64,000 nt of DNA, from positions 260,354,897 through 260,418,896 of the forward strand of contig NC_090319.1 of NCBI RefSeq assembly GCF_040869045.1, in the 5' to 3' direction. A program made the position numbers and the translations under genes. The notes under the pieces were generated by a model. It saw only the letters and a list, made by a program, of their open reading frames with translations, was not told where the DNA came from and ran no database searches. Positions 21,872 to 32,200 of this stretch are shown in pieces; position 1 is the first letter of the stretch, and each line of letters starts with the position of its first letter. This DNA is from Eurosta solidaginis (lineage: Eukaryota > Arthropoda > Insecta > Diptera > Tephritidae).

Positions 21872-22533
21872 AAACATATATATTCTGTGCTGGCAAACGG
21901 TGCAAACGGAGGTAGGGACTAAGAGTCTGTTTCCCTGACCTACACGATTGCTGTCGGAAAAGAGGGGGGGAGAAGACGGGGGCAGGGGCTGCTGCTCAGC
22001 ATTGCTTCCGACTCTACAGCGAAGATTGTAGTTATGAGTGGTAGCAGCTGTTTGAGTTGTTGGCGCCGTGGGGCGCGAGCAGCAGCGGGTACTTGTTGTG
22101 GCTTGCTGAGCAGCGGGGCTGCTGGAAGGTAGTGGGGGGCGCTTAGACGTAGACTACGGGAAGCCCTTGGGCGTGAACAGCAAGGAGCCACAAAAGATTT
22201 ATAAAAGTTACGTGGACGTCGGGTTTTGGGATCAAGCCCAGAACAACCTGTCCGATGCAACCATCCCTTGCACGAGACACACTGAACAGAGTATGACCGT
22301 CCTAAAAAGATTATTTTCCGGCAGATGCAGCAAAACCATTTCTCAGGACCGGGGTCAGGAGACGGACCCGGATTGGATTCGATGCCTTCCCGGAGTAAGA
22401 GAATATGGAGCAGTCCTGCTGCAAGGAGCTGCTTGGAGGATGACAATTTGTGGGAGGGACGAAACAAATTAGATGGGGTCACACTGAAATGACAGTCCTT
22501 GGTCGGGAAAAATCCCGAGTCGCTCCGGTACAT
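21872..22533 (-). pseudogene. N-terminal part of LINE ORF: 2A-like motif and zinc fingers
   Basis: The - strand frame from ATG at 22533 has a hydrophobic stretch and then E-G-I-E-S-N-P-G-P (22389-22363), a match to the NPGP core of 2A-like ribosome-skipping peptides. A PHD-like cysteine finger follows: C68/C69, C71, C85, C88, H93, C97, C118-C119 with G-W-L-H and C-S-G-L. After a proline/arginine-rich linker the frame is lost at a G/C homopolymer near 21964. A second finger (C-T-V-C) then begins and is cut at 21871 by the gypsy element. N-terminal 2A-like motifs are known in some other non-LTR elements; activity here is inference. Confidence 0.75.
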
Positions 22534-22555
22534 AGAACCGACTGCCTTGGGAAGC

Positions 22556-22915
22556 GTGGGCCTTCTTACAGGTCACTGTCTCATGGACACTCATGCTGTC
22601 TATATGGGCCTGCAGACAAACGACTTCTGCCGCAGCTGTAGTCACGAGGAGATAGAAAGCGTAGAGCACTATCTGTGCCACTGTCCCGCACTGTCAAACA
22701 CCAGGTACCACAGACACTCCTTTGGGGTTCTTGCAGAGCTTGAATCTGCACACACAAACGACATCTTGCGTTTCTTCAGTCAAACGCGCTGGTTTCGCCT
22801 CACTGGGGTCTAAACATTCTTCCGAAGTAGGGAAATAGGGTCCCCCGCGTGGTAGGACACCGGCCTACGTGAGTCTCCCCTTGGACAGCGGAGATAGCCA
22901 CTTCAACCTAACCTA
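22556..22915 (+). pseudogene. I-type LINE fragment B: ORF2 C-terminus and 3' end
   Basis: It continues fragment A. The frame reads L-L-T-G-H-C-L-M-D-T-H-A, then C-R-S-C-S-H-E-E with H-Y-L-C-H-C (zinc motif), and ends F-R-L-T-G-V-stop at 22813. The 3' UTR of about 100 bases ends CAACCTAACCTAA at about 22900-22913, the likely tail. Confidence 0.8.
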
Positions 22916-23439
22916 AATGCACGAAATCTTGAACTTTCTTAGTATTTCTTCTGATCCTGTGACATTTGCCTTGGCGGTTCTAAATGTACGAACGATATAT
23001 GCATGTTAATACAATGCGTCGTTCGTACAGAGGTTTACACATCATTATGGACTTCATGGCAGTAGTTGACATGGTTTCAGCGACTCTCGGATTACACTGC
23101 TAAGGTTTTCATGTCGAATGCAACTACAAATTCAAAAAAAGCACGGAGTGTTGTTTTCTCGAATTCGGACGCCCTCTGACTTTCTATTGTCCGTTTTCTC
23201 CATTTTCGGTATAAGAAACCGCGTTTGCTGTTCTACACACCGAAGGTATGATCCTAGTTAATGCCCCTGCTGCAGTAGCGCTGGGTAGTTGTCATCCACC
23301 ACTAGAAAATTGTATTTCCTGTTCATTTGACTGCTTTCTCAAGACAAAATGTTAATAACAAAGATACAGTCTGAATCCTTTGGTCTAAATAAGGATACCG
23401 GGCTTTTCCTTGTAACGATAAAAAGACACTGCTTCGCCC
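22916..23439. other. unassigned DNA
   Basis: It is of ordinary base composition with no frame I can identify and no repeat link to the rest of the window that I noticed. Confidence 0.4.
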
Positions 23440-23560
23440 CATCCCATAAGTGCGATCTCTCACAAATTGTCTTCAATATCCTCTAACGGGAGTCCAGGAA
23501 ACTTGCTGTTTCAACAGGGTTGGACCAGAGAAATAAGGGCGTTGAGGGCGTAATTTGACT
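23440..23560 (-). pseudogene. Jockey-like LINE 3' fragment
   Basis: The short stretch with CACAAATTGTCTTCAATATC and CTAACGGGAGTCC matches the extreme 3' coding end (D-N-L-stop) and adjacent codons of the LINE copy at 18909-19279. Nothing else of the element is present. Confidence 0.7.
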
Positions 23561-23587
23561 ACATTTTATGGATGTCTCTGAGGAGTT

Positions 23588-24290
23588 GGCGGCCACCGTT
23601 GTGTGATGGTAGCTTGCTCCGCCTAACACACCGTATGCCCTGTTGTTGTTGTTGTTGTTGTTGTAGCGATTAGGTTATCGATGTGTTATCGATCGGAGTG
23701 TTATCGATGTGATGGTCCTTTGTCGGATACAGATCCGATACGCTCCGGTAACACAGCACCATTAAGGTCCCGACCATCTCGGGAACGATTTATATGGCCA
23801 CATTAAACCTTCAGGCCATCCCTCCCTCCCCACCCCCAAGTTCCATGAGGAGCTTGGGGTCGCCAGAGCCTCGTCTGTTAGTGAAACGGGATTCGCCGCT
23901 CGAAGGTGAGGTTGACAATTGGGTTGGAGAAGCTATATATTGCGCTACACAACCCCTTGAATCCCCACCGTATGCCCTGGGTTCGCACCCCAGGCAAAGC
24001 AACATCAAAATTTAAAATAAAAGGGTTTTCAATTAGAGGAAAATTTTTCGAAGAGGGGTCGCCCTCGGCAATGTTTGGCACGCGCTCCGGGTGTATTTCT
24101 GCCATGAAAACCTCTCAGTGAAAACTCATCTGCCTTGCAGACGCCGTTCGGAGTCGGCATAAAACATGTAGGTCCAGTCCGGCCAATTTGTAGGGAAAAT
24201 CAAGAGGAGCACGACGCAAATTAGAAGAGAAGCTCGGCCTTAGATCTCTTCGGAAGTTATCGCGCCTTACATTTATTTATTATTTATTTT
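23588..24290 (+). mobile_element. tRNA-derived SINE, split by another SINE
   Basis: It has an A-box-like TGATGGTAGCTTGC near 23606 and a B-box-like GGTTCGCACCC at 23979-23989, separated by the inserted SINE. These two boxes define a pol III promoter as in tRNA genes. The body carries CAGTCCGGCCAATTTGTAGG and AGAGAAGCTCGGCCTTAGAT, ending in CGCGCCTTACATTTATTTAT. Related copies are at 59660-60000 (- strand) and a 3' piece at 56797-56870. Confidence 0.8.
23641..23965 (-). mobile_element. CAA-tailed SINE copy 3, inside the tRNA-SINE
   Basis: It is flanked by CACCGTATGCC at 23630-23640 and 23966-23976 (11 bases). The tail (GTT)8 is at the left, followed by the hairpin, palindrome and GACGAGGCTCTGGCG blocks. 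It is 5'-truncated within CAAGGGGTTGTGTAGCGC. A short duplication of TGTTATCGAT is present near the tail. Confidence 0.88.
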
Positions 24291-24359
24291 TACTCTGAGG
24301 AGTTTATGTGCTTCTTTTCTCCATACGACTGAATTCTTGAGTGCCGAATTTGTACATAG

Positions 24360-25010
24360 TTATGTTGTTGTTGTTGTTGTTGGTGTTGGTGTTGCTGTTG
24401 GTGTTGTTGTTGTAGCAGTAGTTCTTATGGTGATGAGTATTTAAGTTCCTGGCGGGCGGGGCACCTTCAATCATATGTCCTTTGGAATGCCCAGGCTTGT
24501 GGGTATTCAACAGCAACAATTTGTTCTGCATTTCTTTTCTCTCCTTTATGGGGATCTTTATCGCCTCACTGTGTGGAAGATGCTCTGGAGACATAAGACA
24601 TCCTGTGGCAGTTCTGAGGGCAGTGTTTTGACAGACGTAGCGTTTCTTCCAATATGTTTCTTTAAGGCTCGGCGACCATATTGGAGTTTTACCGATGTTC
24701 TCGGTCCTTTGCCGAATATAGATCTTTAACGTTCCGGTAACAACCACCATTAAGGTACAAACCGAACCTGATGTGGAACGATTTAGTAAGGGCAAATTCA
24801 ACCTTCTAGGCCATTACGACCCCTAGCACCTTGTTCCATGAGGAACTTAACTGCCAGAGCCTCGCCTGCTAAACATGTGTATGTTAACTTCAAACTTGTA
24901 AGACGATGCTTCTCGGCTAGGTGAGGTTGACATTGGGTTAGGGAAGCTATAAAGCTATGTATTACGCTTAACAACTCTTTGAATCCTGGGATACCAGGCT
25001 GTTATTATGT
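24360..25010 (-). mobile_element. chimeric SINE-LINE copy with CAA-rich tail
   Basis: On the - strand the left-hand 5' part (about 25010-24697) is diverged CAA-tailed SINE down to GGCAAAGGACC. It then switches near 24690 to LINE ORF2 thumb sequence (P-I-W-S-P-S-L-K, C-Q-N-T-A-L-R, A-T-G-C-L, P-G-H-S-K-G-H-M-I) until 24440. It ends in an imperfect (CAA)n tail at 24415-24364. The LINE part is the family at 12889-15767 and stops near the same A-P-P codons as that copy. I infer template switching during reverse transcription. Confidence 0.7.
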
Positions 25011-25560
25011 TAACAGTGCTTCGCGCCGCTCAATGGGTGCGACTACTCACAAATTGCCATCAAAGTCCTCTAACGGAAGTCCTCGGAAACTGGCAGTTTC
25101 AACATAGTGAAAAGGTGATTGGTGTCCTGTGGGGAGACAGGGTTGAATCTGGACAAGTAAGAGTTTAACCTTTTAAGAGTATCCAGAACGAAGCTATACC
25201 AGGGTGACTCGAGTCCCTCTTGTTAATCTGCTTTCTTTTATCGCATGGGTTGGATATTGTATATTAATAATGGGGTACAGCGGAACTTAGCAAAAGTGTT
25301 TACCTATTCTGAGTGGAAGGCGCTTGGGGCCTCCTCATCCTTGTCTTGATAAAACCGCTGCTTAGACATGTGGTGCATTTCATCTTTGTGCTTACGGATA
25401 TACTTCGTTATCCCTCTTGGAGACGTCGCCAGATCAAGCAGTTTTTTGCTAGGGTGTCCTGGCTGATGACGGGATACCAGGCTGTTGCGGGGGAGCATCG
25501 GCGAAGGGCGCTGTCAGAAGGATGCTTGATTATTCCTTAATATTTTCAGTTGTAGATTTC
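25011..25560 (-). pseudogene. Jockey-like LINE 3' fragments, rearranged
   Basis: At 25040-25180 the LINE C-terminal codons match the copy at 18909-19279. At 25300-25500 a - strand piece with Q-P-G-H-P and a proline/glycine linker resembles the ORF2 segment just upstream. Deletions and stops are frequent and no terminal duplication is seen. Confidence 0.55.
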
Positions 25561-25994
25561 GTCTGCAAGCTTTACTCTGGCTACGATTGTTACTTCGACG
25601 ACAAAAAGTTGATATTTAAAGGATCAGTTGAAATTACTAAAAATAATTTATAATACAACTGTACGCTGCCAATAGTGTAAATGTTAAGTTAATACGTAAA
25701 GGCAAGAGAAAAGTCGCCTAACTAAGATAAAAAAAAGGATGTTAAACCGTAGTGTTTTAGCAAGAAATAAACTGATGTGTTATTGTGTATTTGTAATTTT
25801 GTTTTATTTTTTTAAGATTATTATCATATAATATATACGTTTATTTCTCATCCAATTCTTTTCATTCAGAACATACATACATGTATCTATTAATATAATA
25901 TTCATATGTATAACTTAGTACCATTGATTATGTAAGTACATATATACGCAGCTTTTCTAAATTTTTATAATCATTGCGTCAAACTCTATGTTTG
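25561..25994 (-). other. 3' flank of the sulfate transporter gene
   Basis: It is AT-rich with no gene. On the - strand an AATAAA at 25845-25840 lies about 150 bases past the stop codon and could be the poly(A) signal. Confidence 0.4.
25840..25845 (-). terminator. possible poly(A) signal AATAAA
   Basis: The hexamer AATAAA on the - strand is about 150 bases downstream of the transporter stop codon. In such AT-rich DNA the match can be chance. Confidence 0.35.
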
Positions 25995-26216
25995 CTATAA
26001 AGGTATTAACGTTGATTCAATTCCATTATGTATTGTTGTTAAGCTCTGTGGCGATATATCTAACAGTATTATCTCTTTTAGAGTTTTACTAAACTTGAAT
26101 AAATCTCGTGCATCGCGGTGTAAACGGCACACAACACCAGCTGACGATATTTGCCAATTCCAACATAAAAGTTGACAATTCATAGCATTCAAGTCTGTTT
26201 TCAGGGCTAAAATATT
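25995..26216 (-). CDS. transporter exon 8, STAS domain end
   Basis: The acceptor ATCAAAG is rather pyrimidine-poor but keeps the frame. The exon finishes the STAS domain (L-L-C-W-N-W-Q) and stops at TAG, 25995-25997. Confidence 0.8.
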   Translation of the reverse strand, partial: NILALKTDLNAMNCQLLCWNWQISSAGVVCRLHRDARDLFKFSKTLKEIILLDISPQSLTTIHNGIESTLIPL

Positions 26217-29200
26217 CTTTGATAAAAACACAAAAAATAATAAAGGCCTTAACATTTCAGCTCCATTTAAATATTTACCAATGCAACAGTTGAATCTATG
26301 CCGAAAATTTCGTCGCCTTTTATGACAACTTTTTTAATGGCATGTTCGTGTGCTATGATATGCTTCATTATTCTAGTTTTAAGATATTCGGCTGAGGCAT
26401 AGCTTAGATTTTTCTGCACATCCACAACAGCAATGTCAACGTTTTCGACCTGAAAAAAAAGTCCACAAAAATGTGTCATAAGTGCGCTCACTTTAAATTT
26501 TATAAACAGTCAAGCTCAATCCATGTTTTCGGAGAAGTAACGTACTGGCATCACGTTTTTCGAAAAGCCCTATTTGTGGTTTCCCCGTTTGGTCATCAAA
26601 CAGATTCCGGTAACACTATGGACACATTCACACCATGTGAGATCTTTATTGACCAACCAGTTCAACCTAATCTAACCTATAGAGCTTTAATTTGCACCGT
26701 TACAATAGATTCATGAATTAACTCAAAGTCTTAAATATTCATTATGATAGTTTGTAGTAGTTCGTTAAAAACAACTGTGGATTGCTGTTTAGAACTGCAT
26801 AATGAAACAGCATTTCGAACAAACCCTTTCTGTTGTGATGATAATATTCGGTCGGGCACTTTTATATAAAATGAAAAGCATATTCAAAACAATACCACAT
26901 GCAATACCATACTCAAGTGTCCAAAAGAGACACGTTAGCAATGTAATGAAAAATAGGATCGCATCTAATTCTGCAATAAATAATATAGAAAAAAATTAAA
27001 TTTTACATAACATCATTGTCTTATATTACTTTTTGCACGCCAAATTTCTGCAATTCTGTCACATTCCACCATAAATATCATAGCGGCCATTATAATTGCA
27101 GCTAAAGTTGCTTTCGGTATATAATAGAATATTTGAGTAAAAAAAGCCAAAGCTAGTAAAACTAAAACACCGGTTATAACACCACCAAGTGTAGTTTTAA
27201 CACCACTCGCATTATTGATTGCTGTACGAGTAAAGGAGCCAGTAACGGGCATTGATGAGACAAAACTGCCCATAATATTGGCGATACCCAGTGCTACCAT
27301 TTCTTGAGAGGCGTTTACAATTTTTCCCATAGCTGCAAAGAGTAAAAAAAAAGTTGATATATTTAATAAATAAAATAAAATATGTGCGTGGATATTATAT
27401 TATGCTCACAAAACGCTTTTGCTACAGCAATACTCTCAAGCACGGAAATTATTGGTATGGTAATAATTGAAGCGCCCAATTGTTGTATCATCTCACTAAA
27501 TTCTACTTCCGTGCCGTTCACTTGTGTGTGAAAGGGCGGCAATCTAAAAGGTGGCAAACCAGAAACAATTTCACCACTAACTCGAAACGCCAAACTTTCA
27601 CTATCACTGAGATAGTAACAGAGTATAATGCCAATGATGACGGCTAATGCATTGCGTGACATTGCGATGTATTTGGTTAAAATTTTATATCGACAAGGAA
27701 TGTCTTTGATTTTCTGAAAATTTACAAAAACTGCAGATTACTAAATATTTTGTGAAACGTTAAAAATAAAACTTACGCGCATAAGTAATAGTATAAATAA
27801 CGTAGATACACCCAGTATTGCATCATTACGTTGCATTTTATTTAGATTAGTAAAAAATATACGCCAGGATGGTAAAAACTGATTGGTAGGACCTACAAGA
27901 GTATTTATAAAGTAAAGTATATAGTATATTAATTTATTATTTCTCGAAGTGTATGGTTCGGATCATTATGAGAATTGCACTGTCAGATAAAGTGTGGTCT
28001 ATTCTGGTTTTTCTATGGGCATCTTCAATAGAGTTTTCATAGTTATCCCTTTATCGCGAATAAAGGAAAGCTTTAATTACTATTTGTATTTAAAAACCGC
28101 TAAAATTGTACAAGATCATTGTACTTCTCCACTAGCTTATAAGTACAATGATCTTGAATGCGTTGGAGTCCTAAATGATCTTGGAGCTAAAAATGGTTTT
28201 ATTGGGATGGGTTCCCTGGCATCAAAGACAAGAAGGTAATGAACAGACAGACTACCTAGCTAAACAGGATGTTTAGCAGCATTCTATAGTCCAGAGCCCT
28301 TTTGTGGACTCACAAAGACACACACTAGGGAAACCAGAAAAAAAAGTGGGAAACAAAGCTATCGGACAATGAATGCCCAGGGCAAAGGCAGGCTACATTT
28401 TTTGTACTTTCCGCAAACAAACATTCGGGTAACGCTATAGACACATTCAATATATGTGATGTCTTTATTGACCGGCCAGTTTTACTTAACCTAAGCCCGC
28501 AACGAGAGTATCAGCCAAATTTATCAATCTAAGGAGAGAGGACACGGAACAGTGTAGTCTACGATATCACCTGAGTAAGTTAAATCCACCCAATACACGA
28601 ATCTGTCGCTTTTGTGAGCTGGATTATGCAAGGCCGGTTCACATTTTCTGCGAAGGCTTCAGAAATTTCCAATTCAAGTTCAGAAAATTACAATTTAAAT
28701 TCAGAAAATTGCAATTCAAGTTCAGAAAATTACAATTCAAGTTCAGAATTTTCAATTCAGTTCCCCGAAGGCTTTGGGGATGTTGATGGTCCTTTGCCAG
28801 ATGCTGATCCGGTACGTTCCGGTAACAAGCACCATAAAGGTACTAGCCCGACCATCTCGGGAACGATTTGGTTTGACCCCATGAAACTTCTAGGCCATAC
28901 CGTCCTCCTACCCCTAAATCCATCAGGAGTTCAGGGTCGCCAGAGCCTCGGCTTTTAATGAAACATTATTCGCCACGTGTAGGTCAGGTTGACAATTGGG
29001 TTTGAGAAGTTATATATGGCGCTGGCAACCCCTTGAAAGGTTTGCGCTACATACCCCCTTGAATCAATTTGGTATTTTTGGTATTTAGTTGATTCAATTT
29101 TGAATTTCCCTACATATCAATACAATTTGATTACTCTTTCTGACTAAATAATGAGTTATCATACAATTGAACAAAAGAAATAATAAAATATGAATACTTT

Positions 29201-32200
29201 TGATGATGAAAAACTAAAAAACATTTTTCGATCACTTTTTGGAATCATTTTTGAAGTCCTTTAATGACTAAATTTTAATATTTCATAAAAAATAACAAAA
29301 AGAATAATCAAATATGCTTACCTTTGATGACCAAAAACTGAATATAGTTTTTCAATCACATTTTGGAATCATATTTGAATCAAATGTGTTTACTTTAGGT
29401 GATCAAAAATTTATAATCATTTTTCATTCAGCTTTCTGAATCTTTTATGAATATATTTGTTGACTGAATAATGAATTTTATACTTGTTGAAATTTTACTT
29501 TTCATTAAAAATTTTATTTTTTTAACATACACATATTTTTTCAATCATGAAGCTAAGAAAAAATATATAAAAATTTTATTATATATGCAAAAGATATTGT
29601 TACGAATATTAGCAAAACTAAGGAGTGCTGCCAGCTCTAAGCCGATCTAAGCAGTGACGTGAGTGCACATCAATAATTCAATCATTATGTATCTACATAA
29701 ACGAATCAATAATTGCGTCTACACATATGTACACATTCCGACGAGCAACATTTACATACAAGGCAGCGAGAGATGAGATGTCACACACCGATGAATTTAC
29801 TTATACGCTTATGTGTGTGCGGGAGACTGTAAACTACAAACACATGCATATACCTTATCTGAGTTGTCACAAGAGAGAGCAATAATTTGTGCACGTAGTT
29901 GTGGCTGGCGATTTTGTAGCCGAAACAACTAGTAACTTCTGGAAATCGAAGAGCCTAGAAGTATGCAGCGTAAACTATAAAAGCGATGCAGGCGAGTAAG
30001 AAGTAATTCAGTTTGATTTGAATTGTCAAGCAGTTACGAGTAAGACGATATCTAGCGAGCAATAGCACTATTATTTTGAAAGTCAGTTTCCTTTAAGATA
30101 TGAGTTTGGTTATTAAGCTATTCGTTGCACAGTTTGAGTGTTATTGTGAAGTATTTTAATAAAGGTCATTTTTCCGTTATTCAATATTGGAGTTATTTAT
30201 TCAACAGTTTAGCGATACGAACTTAGCGGAGGATTGCAAATAAGAGGATTTGCAAGTAAATTCGTTACAATATTCTTCAAGACAAAAATAATGTAATGCT
30301 GCTCGGGAATGCAGATTCCCAAAACAATTTCTCCCCTTCAGCTTCCCAGAAAATACATAATGATTGGACAATACATAGGTTGTGAGCTATTTGAACCCCA
30401 GGTAAGTGAAACTATCTTGTCATACCTGGATACAGCTTCAACATCCCGTATCGTATCCATATTTTAAGATGCGGACGATAATGCTGATGTTGGATGTTGT
30501 AGTCGCAGTTGTATATCGGTCAAGTTTGTTCGCGAGTTAGCTGTGGTTCGAAAAGCTCACTTTCGCATGCTTTCTTCCCCTTATGAAATAAGATTATTAT
30601 GTAGTATCATATTTTGAATGAGATATGAAGAATAAATGCATTATAATGGCATTCAAAAGTGATTCAAAAATCTCAACCAAAACGATTGAAATATATTCAC
30701 GAATATGATCAGAAAATGACTGTGAAAAGCAGTCAAATATTACTCTAAAACTATTAAAGCTCAATTTTACAATGATATCAAATATGAATAAAAATGTTGT
30801 TGTAGCGATTAGGTTACTCCCCGAAGGCTTTGGGGAGTGTTATCGATGTGATGGTCCTTTGTCGGATACAGATCCGATACGCTCCGGTAACACAGCATCA
30901 TTAAGGTGCTGGCCCGACCATCTCGGGAACGATTTATATGGCCACATTAAACCTTCAGGCCATCCCTCCCTCCCCACCCCAAGTTCCATGAGGAGCTTGG
31001 GGTCGCCAGAGTCTCGTCTGTTAGTGAAACGGGATTCGCCGCTCGAAGGTGAGGTTGACAATTGGGTTGGAGAAGCTATATATTGCGCTACACAGCCCCT
31101 TGAATCCCTCGAAATAGGAATCATAAATTATTATTCAGGAATAATCACATTTATGGTACATTTTTCTCCCAACGATACGTTAATTTTCGAACAGAAATTG
31201 CCTTTAAATTTGAACGTTTTTAATCATCTTGGGGTATGATATTTAAATATTTTTGGATCAAAATTTTCAAAAAATTCTGGCTGGGAAGGAAGTAGAGTCG
31301 AGGCGGGGTGTAATAACGCCTTTTGAGATAAGGCCTTTAAGGCCTTATATCTCAACCAAAGTTGAATAAATAATAGAAATAAGACCTTATTCTTAATAAA
31401 GGCTTTATTTCTCAATCGATAGCGATATAAGGCCTTAAAGGCCTTATTACACCCCGCCAGAGTCGAAGGTACACCAACAGACTGATCAGTTACGAGTATT
31501 AATCGAGAGTGTGTCTCAGAGAATTGGTGAGGTGGAAGCGAAGCTCACAAAACCGATCGAAGAGGAGATTTCATCGCTTTCTGCTGCTGTTGGTGAATCA
31601 TCGGAGCGTATATTGCAGTTGAATGAGAAGCTGGAAAAGTCTGAGGCAGAAGTCGAACGATTAAAGGTGGATCTTGCAAAAAGCTTAGAGAGTAGATCGA
31701 CTCCTGACATTTCTGCTGACGCTGTCGCCTTCGGCGTTCCCTTCAAGGAAGGAGAAAACCTTAAAAGCATCTTCAACCTTGTTTGTCCATTGACTTCCAG
31801 TCTCCACAAATTAGAGACATTTTTCGAACTAAGCCCCCGCGAGCTGGAGTCAATACGGCAATCATCATTAAATTTCATTCACCGCTGGATAGGAATCGTA
31901 CTCTCCGAGCTTTTGTCGACTACCGTAGGCGTACGAAATCCGTCGTTACGTTGGCATCTCATGGAATACACGGTAATTTTAATCTCCATGAGAGCCTTCC
32001 TAGGGAAAAGCGGATTCTTCCCCAAGCAGCGATTAAATTACGACGAGAGGGGAAGCTGCAGGCGGCCTTCAGTTTTCGTGGCTGTGTTTATTTCAGGCAA
32101 GGTAGCGACAAAGCCATGCAGCCCACAAAGATCTCACGTGAAAAGGATCTGGAGCAGTTTTGCTAGTCCTAAGCTTATATATTTGCTTGTTTTTTTGTAT

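Larger units (their letters stand above)
12402..22555 (-). mobile_element. Jockey-like LINE with SINE-like 3' end, interrupted by a gypsy element
   Basis: This whole block lies between GTGGGCCTT duplications. Read on the - strand, it begins at 22555 with a short leader. An ORF with a 2A-like motif and zinc finger follows (22533-21940), then a second finger cut by the gypsy insertion, then endonuclease (15767-14616) and RT (14472-12895). It ends in SINE-like sequence with two (CAA)n-type tails. The RT frame stops early, before the usual LINE C-terminal C-x2-C-x7-H-x4-C region seen in the sister copy at 18965-19276. The SINE-like tail may be part of the insertion or a later insertion in the CAA tract. 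Confidence 0.75.

Noticed and set aside
23794..24121. Short frames on both strands inside the SINE copies
   Set aside because: The same frames recur in every SINE copy (also at 30772-31239) and simply reflect shared repeat DNA.
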